Origin: Sporolactobacillus sp. STSJ-5
GTDB lineage: Bacteria > Bacillota > Bacilli > Bacillales > Sporolactobacillaceae
Direction: 5' to 3'
DNA: 64,000 nt
Assembly: GCF_024385605.1 (NCBI RefSeq)
Contig: NZ_JANFOJ010000004.1
Span: 62,001-126,000, forward strand
The notes under the pieces: generated by a model
Database searches by the model: none
Told to the model about the DNA's origin: nothing
What the model saw: only the letters and a program-made list of their open reading frames with translations
Shown: piece by piece, positions 36,038 through 46,074 of the stretch
Layout of the letters: every line of letters begins with the position of its first letter
How positions within the stretch are numbered: the stretch's first letter is position 1
Position numbers and translations under genes: made by a program

Positions 36038-37049
36038 AACTCTTTGCTCCGTACTGCTTCTTGTAGTAATCCATATATTCACCGGACTTGATCTTGCGCC
36101 ACCAGTCTTCGTGATCTAGATACCACTGAATGGTTTCTTTAATACCAGAGTCGAAATTATACTGTGGTTTCCAGCCGAGTTCTGTTTCAATTTTTGTTGG
36201 ATCAATCGCATAACGACGGTCATGTCCAAGACGGTCTGAAACGTGCTTGATCAGATCCCGTGATTTGCCCAGCGTATCAACAATCAGTTCAACGATGTCA
36301 ATATTGCGTTTTTCATTATGTCCACCGACATTGTAAACTTCGCCCGGTTTGCCCTGATGAAGCACGAGATCGATTGCGGCACAGTGATCTTCGACGTACA
36401 GCCAATCGCGAATATTCTTGCCGTCACCATAAACCGGAAGTTCTTTACCTTCCAATGCATTCGTGACCACGAGCGGAATCAGTTTCTCCGGGAAATGATA
36501 CGGACCATAGTTGTTAGAGCAGCGGGTAATGTTCACGTTCAAGCCGAAAGTCTCATAGTAAGCGCGAACCATTAAATCTGCAGACGCCTTGCTTGCGGAA
36601 TAGGGACTGTTTGGTGCGAGTGGTGTCGTTTCCGTAAAGTAGCCGTCCGAACCGAGCGATCCATACACTTCATCTGTCGAGATCTGCAGGTATTTATGAA
36701 TGTTTTTGCTCTTCGCCACATCAAGTAGAGTCTGTGTGCCCAATACATTGGACTTCACAAAAATGTCAGGTTCAGTAATGCTGCGGTCTACATGCGATTC
36801 TGCAGCAAAGTTCACGACCGTATCAATGTCAAATTGATCAATAACATATTCAACAAGCTCACGACTGCAGATATTACCACGAACAAAGTGGTAATTCGGA
36901 TGGTCTTCAACATCTTTTAGGTTCTCTAGATTGCCTGCATAGGTCAACAAATCATAATTGACAATCGTATCTTCCGGATGGAACTTAATCATATGATGTA
37001 TGAAGTTGCTGCCGATAAATCCAGCGCCGCCTGTTACGAGTAATTTCAT
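36027..37049 (-). CDS. rfbB: dTDP-glucose 4,6-dehydratase RfbB/RmlB
   Basis: A 340-aa extended SDR. KLLVTGGAGFIGSNF binds NAD; AAESHVDRSI, QISTDEVYGSL (Thr/Asp/Glu active-site set), PYSASKASADL (YxxxK) and RCSNNYGPYHFPEKLIPL are the RmlB hallmarks. It converts dTDP-glucose to the 4-keto-6-deoxy intermediate. Its start shares a TAATG junction with the rfbC stop, so translation is coupled. Confidence 0.97.
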   Translation of the reverse strand: MKLLVTGGAGFIGSNFIHHMIKFHPEDTIVNYDLLTYAGNLENLKDVEDHPNYHFVRGNICSRELVEYVIDQFDIDTVVNFAAESHVDRSITEPDIFVKSNVLGTQTLLDVAKSKNIHKYLQISTDEVYGSLGSDGYFTETTPLAPNSPYSASKASADLMVRAYYETFGLNVNITRCSNNYGPYHFPEKLIPLVVTNALEGKELPVYGDGKNIRDWLYVEDHCAAIDLVLHQGKPGEVYNVGGHNEKRNIDIVELIVDTLGKSRDLIKHVSDRLGHDRRYAIDPTKIETELGWKPQYNFDSGIKETIQWYLDHEDWWRKIKSGEYMDYYKKQYGAKSYVK

Positions 37050-37630
37050 TAGTCTTCAGCTCCAAATTCAAAGTTGATTTCCGCATCTTTCAATAGTGGA
37101 TGGTTTTTGTCCTTCTCAGAAAGAATTGGATTGCTAACCGGCCAATCAATGCCAATTGCCGGATCATTCCACATAATCCCACGATCGTATTCTGGTGCGT
37201 AGTATTCATCAACCTTATATAAGACGTTGAAATTAGGAGTCAATGTACAAAAGCCATGGGCAAACCCCTTTGGAATGAGCAATTGTCGCTTATTGTATTC
37301 ACTAAGAATAAATCCGCCCCATTTGCCAAAGGTTGGTGACCCTTTGCGAATGTCGACAACCACGTCAAAGATTGCTCCGGTAAGTGCACGAAGCAGCTTG
37401 GTCTGACATTTAGGATTCAATTGATAATGCAGTCCACGTACAATACCTGGTTCACTGGATAGTGATTGATTGTCTTGAATAAACTTTGTATGTATTCCGT
37501 TTTCAGCGAATTCTTCTGCATTGTAGCTTTCCATAAAATAGCCGCGATTATCACCAAACGCTTTGGGTTCGATGATCTTGACGCCCTTTAAGAAAGTATC
37601 TGTAACCTTTATCTTTGACACTGTTTCCAC
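37049..37630 (-). CDS. rfbC: dTDP-4-dehydrorhamnose 3,5-epimerase RfbC/RmlC
   Basis: A 193-aa cupin epimerase. GDNRGYFMESYN, KFIQDNQSLS, GLHYQLNP (catalytic His), VDIRKGSPTFG, IPKGFAHGFCTL and KVDEYYAPEYDRGIMWNDP are diagnostic. The frame opens at GTG 37630; the GTG three codons on has the better RBS (GGTGG, five nt) and may be the actual start. Ends one base into rfbB. Confidence 0.95.
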   Translation of the reverse strand: METVSKIKVTDTFLKGVKIIEPKAFGDNRGYFMESYNAEEFAENGIHTKFIQDNQSLSSEPGIVRGLHYQLNPKCQTKLLRALTGAIFDVVVDIRKGSPTFGKWGGFILSEYNKRQLLIPKGFAHGFCTLTPNFNVLYKVDEYYAPEYDRGIMWNDPAIGIDWPVSNPILSEKDKNHPLLKDAEINFEFGAED

Positions 37631-37650
37631 CCGCCTAAACTATTTTATAA

Positions 37651-38517
37651 TTAATCTTCAATTAATCGAAGCAAATACTGACCATAGCCATTTTTCTTTA
37701 ATGGTTGCGCCAATTCATACAGTTTTTCCGTATTAATATAGCCTTTTCGATATGCGATCTCTTCAAGGCAAGCCACCTTAAGGCTCTGACGCTTTTCAAC
37801 CGTTTGTATAAACAGGGAAGCATCAAGCAACGATTCATGCGTGCCCGTATCCAACCAGGCAAATCCTCTGCCAAGCAGCTCAACACTCAGTTTCCCTTGT
37901 TTGAGGTATTCTTCATTCACGGAGGTGATTTCCAGTTCACCACGGTCAGAAGGCTTTATATTCTTGGCAATATCGACCACTTGATTATCATAGAAATAAA
38001 GTCCTGTAACCGCATAGGTTGACTTAGGTACCTTAGGCTTTTCTTCAATCGAGGTCGCCCTACCTGACTCATCAAAGGCAACAACACCAAAGCGTTCCGG
38101 ATCCTTAACATTATAGCCAAATACGGTTGCCCCTGTTTTTTGTGCAGCGGCCTTTTCAAGAGTCTCAGTAAATCCATGACCATAGAATATATTATCTCCC
38201 AGAATTAATGCAACTTGATCATCGCCAATAAACTTCTCGCCAATAATAAAGGCTTGAGCTAGTCCATCCGGACTTGGCTGCACTTTATATTCCAAATGAA
38301 TCCCCCAATCTGACCCATTTCCAAGTAATTCTTGAAAGCGTGGGGTATCCTTTGGCGTTGAAATGATGAGAATATCTCTGATACCAGTTAACATAAGGAC
38401 TGATAAAGGGTAATAAATCATCGGTTTATCATAGATAGGCACTAATTGTTTAGATATCGAGCGAGTAATTGGATAGAGGCGAGTGCCACTTCCTCCAGCT
38501 AGAATGATACCTTTCAT
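37651..38517 (-). CDS. rfbA: Glucose-1-phosphate thymidylyltransferase RfbA/RmlA
   Basis: A 288-aa nucleotidyltransferase, first step of dTDP-rhamnose synthesis: [72 protein letters not shown] and [11 protein letters not shown]. This is the usual RmlA length. First gene of the rfbACBD operon; 20 nt to rfbC. Confidence 0.97.
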   Translation of the reverse strand: MKGIILAGGSGTRLYPITRSISKQLVPIYDKPMIYYPLSVLMLTGIRDILIISTPKDTPRFQELLGNGSDWGIHLEYKVQPSPDGLAQAFIIGEKFIGDDQVALILGDNIFYGHGFTETLEKAAAQKTGATVFGYNVKDPERFGVVAFDESGRATSIEEKPKVPKSTYAVTGLYFYDNQVVDIAKNIKPSDRGELEITSVNEEYLKQGKLSVELLGRGFAWLDTGTHESLLDASLFIQTVEKRQSLKVACLEEIAYRKGYINTEKLYELAQPLKKNGYGQYLLRLIED

Positions 38518-38565
38518 ATGTGACGCACATCCCTAATAAATTATTGTTAGATCACAACTAGATTA

Positions 38566-38594
38566 ATTATATCGATCAATTGATTAACAAGCAA
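38566..38594 (-). promoter_or_regulatory. Promoter of rfbACBD
   Basis: On the - strand -35 TTGCTT (38594-38589), a 17-nt spacer and a perfect -10 TATAAT (38571-38566), 48 nt upstream of the rfbA start. This is the best sigma-A-like promoter in the window. Confidence 0.75.
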
Positions 38595-38662
38595 TTGCAG
38601 ATATAAACGTAAACAGAACACTTCCCACAATCAAGCAATCATTCGTGAGCAAATGCTTCATG

Positions 38663-41470
38663 TTAAAAAGCAGTTGAATAGGAATAATCTATATCTACAT
38701 CCCCACTGATTCCCGGAACACTACCTGAACTTGTATTTTGCCAAATATCAGCATCTCGGCCTAGGGTATCATTATATCTTGCAATCCATTTTAATACTCC
38801 CGGTCGAAGATTTGATTCAATTAACCGATCTTTCATATAATAATAATTTGTGTATATGCCTAAGTTGTGATAACCCGCGTTGTACAATTCATCCAGAAAT
38901 GCATTTACATAACTTGTTAATTTAGTAGCATCACCATCTAACCACTTATATTCGACATCGACAAATAAGTAACCATTCACTGGAAGATTTCGCAGATTTT
39001 TTATAAACCATTGTGCTTCTTCACGCGCATCTGATTCAGAAACCCCACGAAACATATGGTACGCATGAGTTTGCAAACCAGCTGCATTAGCATTGTTGAT
39101 GGTTGTTTGGAAAGTATTGTCAATCATGGCGCTTCCAGCCTCTGATCCCTCTGTTGCTTTAGCAATGACGAAGCTGACTCCGGAATTTCTCACAGCATTA
39201 AAATCAATTGATGGTTTATTATTGTCATATTGATAATGAGAAACATCAATCCCCTTTTTTAAAGCTCCATTTTCAAACTTACTTACGTATATTGTGATAC
39301 TTTGGCTATCCGTATGACCATTAACTGCGATTTCTTTAACAGTTAAAGTATGTGCTCCAGCTGAGAGACTTGATGTATCAAGGTAATACTCATAACCAGA
39401 ATTCCAAGTATTGTACATTGGATATACACTTTCCACGTCCCCACGTTGAAAGCCATATTTTGCCTCTCCCATACTAACACCATCAGCAATTACTTCTATT
39501 TTTGATATTGGACTTCCATCCAAGTACCAGCCACTAAGTTTCACGATCCCTTGAACAATCTGGTTTGTATTGGGTGTTTCAATTACTCCGATTGCTGGTG
39601 GGTTATTAATGTTTACTTCTGAAGAAATTTTACTTGTTTCTCCATTTTGTGATGTTTCAACAAAAGTAATTGAATGAATCCCATTCATATAGTGACTTGT
39701 ATCCAATAAGTACTGAAATCCGGAATACTTATTTTTATATTCTGGATAAGCATTTAGGACATCATCCCGCTCAGCTCCATAAAATGCTTCTCCAGCATAC
39801 CAGCCATCAATGTATGCTTCGATTTTTTTTATCCCGCTGCCAGTTAAATACCAACCCTTTAAAATAGTCGTACCCTGTATCTGTCCATCCTTCTGCGGTT
39901 CTTCTATATATCCTATCGAAGGTAGATTTTGTATTTTAATCGTTTTATTGATTGCACTGGTTCCACCATTGTTTGAGGTTTCTTTAAATGTGATTGTGTG
40001 TTCACCATTTGTATAGAGTTTTGTATTTAAAGTATATTGAAATCCAGAATTTTTATTTTCATATTCTCGAAACACATTGTTCACATCGGTACGTTCAATT
40101 CCGTACATAGCTTCACCAGCGTACCAACCATCCAGATAAGCTTCAATTTTTTTTACTCCACTTCCATCAAGATACCAGCCTTTAATATTCGCATTATCAC
40201 TGATTTGTTCTTGATTTTGAGGCTTTTCAACATTCCCTATAGAGGGCAAATTTTGAATGTTTATATTCTTATTTACTTCAGTCGTTTGACCATTATTCGA
40301 ATATTCTTTAAGAGTTAGAGTATGTTCACCATTCTTATATCGTCTGGTATTTATCGTATATTGAAATCCGGAATTTTCATTATCGTACTTATTGAATACA
40401 TTTTGAACATCACTTCGTTTAATACCATAAAATGCTTCTCCAGCATACCAGCCATCAATAAAGGCTTCTATTTTCTGTACTCCACTTCCATCTAAGAACC
40501 AGCCTCTAATGTTATAATCAGAGCGAATACCTTCCTCATCTTTTGGTGTTTCCACATAACCCATAGCAGGTAAATTTTGAACATTAATTCTTTGGCTGAT
40601 AATATTTGTATTACCATTTTTCCCAGTTTCAACTATTCTCAATGTATGAAATCCATTTTTGTATACTCTAGTATTTAGGGTATACTGAAATCCAGAATTG
40701 TTATTCTGATATTCAGGATAAATTTGTGCAACATCGATTCTCTGTAACCCTATATTGGCACTTCCGGCCCTGTTACCATCCACTTCTATATCCACTGAAG
40801 CAACCTCAGATGGATCAAGATACCAGCCTTGTAAATTGATATCTTTACTAACCACTTCTTCATTTATTGGCTTTTCAAGGTACCCCTTGACAGATCGATT
40901 TTGTGTCGACAGTGATCTATTTAGATCTATATTTGTATTGTCATTTGGGTCCTCATTCTGTTCATTACTCGTACTTGATTCCAAAGAGTTCTGTTTCTTA
41001 ATTTCGTTATTAATAACTATATTTGTTTCTAATTGATCAACTTTTCCAGAAACAGTAAGTCCTTTTATCTCAAGACTGTGCAAACCATTTGTGAATTGTG
41101 TTGAGTCCAATTTATATTCGTATCCTGAATAACTATTGTTAAATTCAGGATGAATTTCTTTTATATCTTCTCTTTGTAACCCGTATGTAGCGTTTCCTAC
41201 AACTGTCTTGTCAATTATTACTTCGATTTTGTTTATATCCTCTTGATCTAGAAGCCATCCGGTAATGTTAATGTCACCTGATACGTTTGCATTACTAACT
41301 GGATTTTCAATTTCACCAATTGAAGTTTTCGTTTCTTCCGAAGCTTTAGTATCATCGAATGCAAATACATGATTTGATATGAACAGACATCCAAAAAGAA
41401 TTACTACGCTAAGATATAAACTCTTCACCATAACTGATCTATTAATTTTGTACACCCCCATTTTATTCAT
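38663..41470 (-). CDS. Secreted GH25 muramidase with six ~105-residue repeats
   Basis: A 935-aa secreted protein. Signal peptide in residues ~13-38 (VKSLYLSVVILFGCLFISNHVFA). Six repeats of 103-105 residues (about 48-730) each have a GW(Y/F/L)LD motif, an (L/I)xRxDV segment and YxxxxSGFQY or SGYEY, and end in a short NxP linker; they look like beta-rich surface-binding domains. The C-terminal ~200 residues are a GH25 lysozyme: GIDVSHYQ (catalytic Asp), SFVIAKATEG, HAYHMFRG, YLFVDVEYKW (DxE), GIYTNYYYM and DIWQNTSSG. Likely cuts peptidoglycan while anchored to wall or polysaccharide. Starts 25 nt after the operon 2 membrane protein, so probably co-transcribed. Confidence 0.9.
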   Translation of the reverse strand: MNKMGVYKINRSVMVKSLYLSVVILFGCLFISNHVFAFDDTKASEETKTSIGEIENPVSNANVSGDINITGWLLDQEDINKIEVIIDKTVVGNATYGLQREDIKEIHPEFNNSYSGYEYKLDSTQFTNGLHSLEIKGLTVSGKVDQLETNIVINNEIKKQNSLESSTSNEQNEDPNDNTNIDLNRSLSTQNRSVKGYLEKPINEEVVSKDINLQGWYLDPSEVASVDIEVDGNRAGSANIGLQRIDVAQIYPEYQNNNSGFQYTLNTRVYKNGFHTLRIVETGKNGNTNIISQRINVQNLPAMGYVETPKDEEGIRSDYNIRGWFLDGSGVQKIEAFIDGWYAGEAFYGIKRSDVQNVFNKYDNENSGFQYTINTRRYKNGEHTLTLKEYSNNGQTTEVNKNINIQNLPSIGNVEKPQNQEQISDNANIKGWYLDGSGVKKIEAYLDGWYAGEAMYGIERTDVNNVFREYENKNSGFQYTLNTKLYTNGEHTITFKETSNNGGTSAINKTIKIQNLPSIGYIEEPQKDGQIQGTTILKGWYLTGSGIKKIEAYIDGWYAGEAFYGAERDDVLNAYPEYKNKYSGFQYLLDTSHYMNGIHSITFVETSQNGETSKISSEVNINNPPAIGVIETPNTNQIVQGIVKLSGWYLDGSPISKIEVIADGVSMGEAKYGFQRGDVESVYPMYNTWNSGYEYYLDTSSLSAGAHTLTVKEIAVNGHTDSQSITIYVSKFENGALKKGIDVSHYQYDNNKPSIDFNAVRNSGVSFVIAKATEGSEAGSAMIDNTFQTTINNANAAGLQTHAYHMFRGVSESDAREEAQWFIKNLRNLPVNGYLFVDVEYKWLDGDATKLTSYVNAFLDELYNAGYHNLGIYTNYYYMKDRLIESNLRPGVLKWIARYNDTLGRDADIWQNTSSGSVPGISGDVDIDYSYSTAF

Positions 41471-41495
41471 TTAGAAGATTTATACGGGTAATAAA

Positions 41496-42854
41496 TTAAT
41501 AAGTAAATAAGAATATATTTATACTCGATAGAGTTGTTAGAAAAATAATACTATATACTATTTTATTATTGATTAAATGATCATCCAACATTTTATTAAA
41601 TAGGATTATTGAACAGATAACAAATGAAAAATGAATAAATGCAAACGTTCTAAGGTCAGAAACCCATATGGATGGCGAAAAACCCATCATCAATCTTGAA
41701 ACAAATCCTACTAGTATTATTAATACCGTTAATAACGTAGTTTTACTATTCTCAAACACTAAATATAACGAAATCAATACAGATGTGCTGATCAGGCCTA
41801 ATAAAATTATTGGTATATAGACCTGTGGAAAAAAGTAGTTTTCAACACTAACATAACCATATTGTGACATTGGTCGAAATATTTTACCTGTTATATTAGG
41901 AAAAAGTTGAGTAGTTATCGGACTACACAGTCCAAATGTTATCTGCGACAGGACTGGAATTATCGCAATAACTCTGAATAACTTATCTTTGAACTTATTA
42001 AAAACAACTATAGCCAGCAGTGCACTAAATACGAAAAAAGTCAGGTTAGGCGAAAAAATAATATGCGCCAATGAGCTTGAAAAACCTAATTGGAATTTAT
42101 CAAGATGTGATAGCATTGTATAATCAGGAAAATCATTTTTAATTGTTAAATTTTTTCTTATCAAGTTACCTGGACTGTTTAGAATTAACAATATATTGAT
42201 TCCAATAATAACTAACTGTATTAGCATGTAAACTGATATTTTTTTTCTGGAAATTACATAGTAAACAAGAAAAGCAAAATAAATAATAAATAATCCAATT
42301 GCCATCTGCTCTTGATTAGATCCATAAGCAAGGGCAATCATACATAACAGATACTCATACCATCTAACTTTTTGTTTAAGCAATATTTTTTTTACAGGAA
42401 TAAATGTTGTAACCGCTAATGAAAGTGTCCACAGATAATTCATTGTTGTTGATGCCCAACCTGCAGTAGCAAGATCTTGGATGGGAAAAATCAATAATGA
42501 CGCAATAATAAACCAATTTATCTGCCGAGCATTTTGAGGAGTCGCTATTAGTTTTGAGGAAGACACTGCTAACAAGACAAAAAATAAAATGTCCAATATT
42601 TTCCAAACTATATAATTAAGATATAAGACGCTTGCTTCCGAAGCCTCAATTGCTAATCTTGAGGACCAGTTTAAATATCTAAACTTAAGCCATGGTAAAA
42701 GACTATTGCCGTGTAAAACTGTTGCAAATCCAATATCATCTCGGTTTATTTGCATCATTGCATGGAGAAAAACCATAATTATAGTAAAAACTATTATTGG
42801 ATAATAATCCCATTGATAGACTTTCAGTAATCCATTATTAATTTTGGATCTCAT
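41496..42854 (-). CDS. Multi-pass membrane protein (DUF6056-like, possible GT-C)
   Basis: A 452-aa protein with about eleven TM segments and RBS AAGGGG. The N-terminal external loop NRDDIGFATVLHG...LKFRYLNWSSRLAIEA resembles DUF6056/GT-C-like proteins, with an acidic pair and a (W)xxR motif after TM1. It may add side-chain sugars or modify the polymer outside the membrane. It lies between a small anchored protein and the GH25 gene at the 3' end of operon 2. The family assignment is tentative. Confidence 0.6.
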   Translation of the reverse strand: MRSKINNGLLKVYQWDYYPIIVFTIIMVFLHAMMQINRDDIGFATVLHGNSLLPWLKFRYLNWSSRLAIEASEASVLYLNYIVWKILDILFFVLLAVSSSKLIATPQNARQINWFIIASLLIFPIQDLATAGWASTTMNYLWTLSLAVTTFIPVKKILLKQKVRWYEYLLCMIALAYGSNQEQMAIGLFIIYFAFLVYYVISRKKISVYMLIQLVIIGINILLILNSPGNLIRKNLTIKNDFPDYTMLSHLDKFQLGFSSSLAHIIFSPNLTFFVFSALLAIVVFNKFKDKLFRVIAIIPVLSQITFGLCSPITTQLFPNITGKIFRPMSQYGYVSVENYFFPQVYIPIILLGLISTSVLISLYLVFENSKTTLLTVLIILVGFVSRLMMGFSPSIWVSDLRTFAFIHFSFVICSIILFNKMLDDHLINNKIVYSIIFLTTLSSINIFLFTY

Positions 42855-42868
42855 TAAGCTTAACCCCT

Positions 42869-43357
42869 TCAGATTATCACTTGTTTATTCGTTCGTATTA
42901 AAATATTTTTATTATCGTTTCCATATTTTAAAAGAATGTCATATTTAGATGAATCTAATTTGTTTATCTTTGTTATCGACAAAAATCCACTTTTCGAATA
43001 GTCTTCAGCATTCTTAAATTGTTGAGCTACATCCGGCCGACGCATCATTTGTGTCGGAAGTTGGTAACACTTACCTGTTTTAGTATTTCTTAATACTATA
43101 TTTGTATTGACTGTGTCAATGGATTCTCCTTTAATGAACACCCAGCCTTTGATTTGCAGCGTATTCGAAGATTGATCAATATTTATATTTTCAATATTAA
43201 AATTAAATCCATTTGCAGATGTAACACTTGGAGTACCTAAAAATCTAGTTTTACCAATGTTGTTAGCAAGTAAAATTGAAAAGAGAAGGATTAATAAGGA
43301 CGCACTGACAATACATATCACAACAAACCGTTTTGAAATACTTTCTCTACTTATCAC
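42869..43357 (-). CDS. Membrane-anchored extracellular protein with a GH25-type repeat-like domain
   Basis: A 162-aa protein starting with GTG after AAAGGGG. One TM segment (residues 10-31) then a ~130-residue outer domain: LQIKGWVFIKGESID, MMRRPDVAQQF, SKSGFLSITKI and YDILLKYGND. The order GW...RxDV...(Y)xxSGF...L...Y is the same as in the repeats of the GH25 protein (38663-41470), so the domain may share the fold. I know no named family for it. 11 nt before the next gene, in operon 2. Confidence 0.65.
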   Translation of the reverse strand: MISRESISKRFVVICIVSASLLILLFSILLANNIGKTRFLGTPSVTSANGFNFNIENINIDQSSNTLQIKGWVFIKGESIDTVNTNIVLRNTKTGKCYQLPTQMMRRPDVAQQFKNAEDYSKSGFLSITKINKLDSSKYDILLKYGNDNKNILIRTNKQVII

Positions 43358-43378
43358 GGTCTACTTACCCCTTTCCAA

Positions 43379-44809
43379 TTATGAATGATTTTCTCCCTTA
43401 CTCCGAAATTTTTCTTGAACAAATGTTTTAATTTCAATAAACATTTTCCGATCTAAAATTAATACAAATAGCATATAACATAGAACTGAAATCGTCATAT
43501 AGATAATTGAATTGAAATTAGGAATAAATTTAGCAATAACTAATGTAACCAAAAATGAAAGAACATTAAATTTGATACCATTTAATATAAATAGAAGTCC
43601 GCGTTTCATCATGATTGAATAGCCAACTAACAGTCCTAATTCAACAATAATACTAGCTATTGCTCCCCCCATGTAACCATATTCCTTACCTAACAACATA
43701 TAGCTGCAAATGGCGATAACAAAGCTAATAATCAATACCAGAGTTCTTTTGTACGGCTCACCTTTAGTAGTTATGTAGTCCGCGACAGGATAACTTATAG
43801 ATTGAAGAATAACAATATATGCTAATATTTCTAGTGCTGGTCCTGCAGATGCATAATTTTGTCCCAGCAAGCTAATAATCCAAAAGTTAGGGCTGACAAT
43901 AAATGGAATTGATATGGCTATACCGAGGAATGACATTATCTTTAATTCAACCAAAGACAGAGATCTATGTTTGTTATTTAGTTCCTTGTTATTTCCAAGT
44001 TTGAAGAGTTTTGGATAGAATGCTACTGCCACTACACCAGGTATTTGATATAAAACTGAAGGAAATTTATACGCTGTTGAAAAATATGCTACATCACTAA
44101 GTGGTATAACTTTTGATAAAAGAATTGGACCTAATTGAGGTAATGTCATAATTATTATTCCATTAACAGTGAATGCAAGTAATTGATTTAATATGGCACT
44201 GTTCCAACCTCTTCTAATTTTTGAGAAGAACAGAACAAATACTAAAGAAAAAACACCCGTTATTATAAATGCTATTCCATATAAGATGGATATACTTAAT
44301 ATAGACATTTTAGCTAACATTCCATAACCTATAGCACAGCTGTAGGCAATTCCTTGTATGACAATCATTAAAGAGCTTAAACCCATTTTTTCTTTTGCTT
44401 GAAAAAATGTTGTGGATACACCAGTTAAAGTAGTTCCGAAAATTGTTGGATATACAATCCAATTAATTATGTCAATTAAATGTTGATTTGTATAAAACGA
44501 ATGAACAAATACAAATGTAATTACTGATGCAATTATTCCAAATAGAATTCGCAACACTAAATAGTTGCCAAGAAGAACTTCCATGTTGGCCGTCTTTTTT
44601 ACTGCCTCTCTAATGAAGGTATTTGAAATTCCTGCATCAGAAAAATATCCAGCTACCGTTGAAACAGCAATTGCTATTGCAAAAGCTCCATACTCTTTAG
44701 GGCTTGAATATCGAGCAAGTAATATTATCGTTACAGCAGTTATAATACGGATACCCATATTGCCCATTAACAAGTATACGGCATTCTTTAATATTTTCTT
44801 GATATTCAT
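43379..44809 (-). CDS. Wzx-type oligosaccharide flippase (operon 2)
   Basis: A 476-aa PST/MATE-superfamily exporter with 12-14 TM segments: LLARYSSPKEYGAFAIAIAVSTVAGYFSDAGISN near the N-terminus and LGLLVGYSIMMK near the end. RBS GGAGA seven nt before the ATG. It is unlike the flippase of operon 1 (19599-20849), so the two operons probably export different repeat units. Confidence 0.9.
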   Translation of the reverse strand: MNIKKILKNAVYLLMGNMGIRIITAVTIILLARYSSPKEYGAFAIAIAVSTVAGYFSDAGISNTFIREAVKKTANMEVLLGNYLVLRILFGIIASVITFVFVHSFYTNQHLIDIINWIVYPTIFGTTLTGVSTTFFQAKEKMGLSSLMIVIQGIAYSCAIGYGMLAKMSILSISILYGIAFIITGVFSLVFVLFFSKIRRGWNSAILNQLLAFTVNGIIIMTLPQLGPILLSKVIPLSDVAYFSTAYKFPSVLYQIPGVVAVAFYPKLFKLGNNKELNNKHRSLSLVELKIMSFLGIAISIPFIVSPNFWIISLLGQNYASAGPALEILAYIVILQSISYPVADYITTKGEPYKRTLVLIISFVIAICSYMLLGKEYGYMGGAIASIIVELGLLVGYSIMMKRGLLFILNGIKFNVLSFLVTLVIAKFIPNFNSIIYMTISVLCYMLFVLILDRKMFIEIKTFVQEKFRSKGENHS

Positions 44810-44834
44810 AACATAGTCTCCGAATTTTTTTACT

Positions 44835-46064
44835 TTAGTCCATAAGTTTAAGAATTAATTCACTGTAATGTTTATAACTTTCCTCAACGTTATAATTTTC
44901 TGCTATCAATTTCTTCGCACTATCACCAATATCTTGATGAATTGATTTTTTCTTTTTGAGTTGAACAATCGCTTGGATGTATTCTGAATCCGTCTCACAA
45001 TGTAGGTAATGAACCCCATCAGAAGCAGGAATTCCTTCTATTCCAATTTTATTAGTTAAAACAACGATGCCTGCACTCATTGCTTCCAGTATTTTAATTT
45101 TAATTCCTGCACCTACAAATAATGGTGCGACCATACATAGAGAATTCAATAGATATTTTTCTGGATGATCAACAAATCCAGTAATAATTACCTTTTCACT
45201 TTTATACCGTAATAAACTATCATTGGGATGCGAACCAACAATCACAAATCTTAGTAAGGGATCCTTTTTGACAAGCTTGTTAAAAACATTCTCAATAAAC
45301 CATATACAACTTTCATAGTTTTCTGGGCGTGACATAGCACCGTAAAAAACAATATCATTTTCTGTACTTCTAATTGTAGGGAACTTATCTTTCATAAAAT
45401 GAAAATAAGGAGCCACCACATCAATATTTTGATTATTGATCCCTTTTGCTACAAGTAGTTCTTTATCTTTATAATTCAGTGTAATAACTTGATCTACACT
45501 TTTAAGAGCGTTCAATTCAGTATGTAATTCATTAGAATATTTTTTGTGTTTCATTTTTTTCTTTAAGGGATCACTTTCTACCAGACATTTGCGCTTCAAA
45601 TTTTGAAAAAAAACATCATGTTCAAATGCTACATATTTCGCGTTTGGATAAAAACGCTTCACCTCATTAACAAGAAGAGCTGTTGGAGTCCAAACTAAAA
45701 TTATAACATCAGGATGATAATCTTCATTTTTTATTTTTTTTAAGATCCGTATTACATTATTTCTAAAAAAGCTGCTAACAATGCCCCCGTACCGATCAAA
45801 TATATTAACTGTTCGCATTATTCGATCTGGAATTCTTGTTATTCGATGTATAATTTTATTTGATTTTACTGTTAAATTGCAATTAACTTTATAATGTTGC
45901 AAATCAAGTTTTGGTACCTCAATACTCTCAGCAAATGTGATTAATCGAACATCAAAGTTATGATCATTATTAAATTTTTTCAAATAAAAATTGTGAATTT
46001 GTCCTCCAGCATGACTTACTTTATCGTATGGTGCGTAAGGTGAAATAATAAGCAATTTAATCAC
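44835..46064 (-). CDS. GT4 glycosyltransferase
   Basis: A 409-aa GT-B protein starting at GTG 46064, six nt after GAGGTG. N-terminal KLLIISPYAPYDKVSHAGGQIH, a middle DQVITLNYKDKELL, and C-terminal IVFYGAMSRPENYESCIWFI, RFVIVGSHP, ITGFVDHPEKYL, VAPLFVGAGIKIKILEAMSAGIVVLT and GIEGIPASDGVHYL. The last motifs define a GT4 subgroup common in polysaccharide loci. Donor unknown. The gene lies directly after the DUF1972 GT. Confidence 0.87.
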   Translation of the reverse strand: MIKLLIISPYAPYDKVSHAGGQIHNFYLKKFNNDHNFDVRLITFAESIEVPKLDLQHYKVNCNLTVKSNKIIHRITRIPDRIMRTVNIFDRYGGIVSSFFRNNVIRILKKIKNEDYHPDVIILVWTPTALLVNEVKRFYPNAKYVAFEHDVFFQNLKRKCLVESDPLKKKMKHKKYSNELHTELNALKSVDQVITLNYKDKELLVAKGINNQNIDVVAPYFHFMKDKFPTIRSTENDIVFYGAMSRPENYESCIWFIENVFNKLVKKDPLLRFVIVGSHPNDSLLRYKSEKVIITGFVDHPEKYLLNSLCMVAPLFVGAGIKIKILEAMSAGIVVLTNKIGIEGIPASDGVHYLHCETDSEYIQAIVQLKKKKSIHQDIGDSAKKLIAENYNVEESYKHYSELILKLMD

Positions 46065-46074
46065 AAAAAACACC

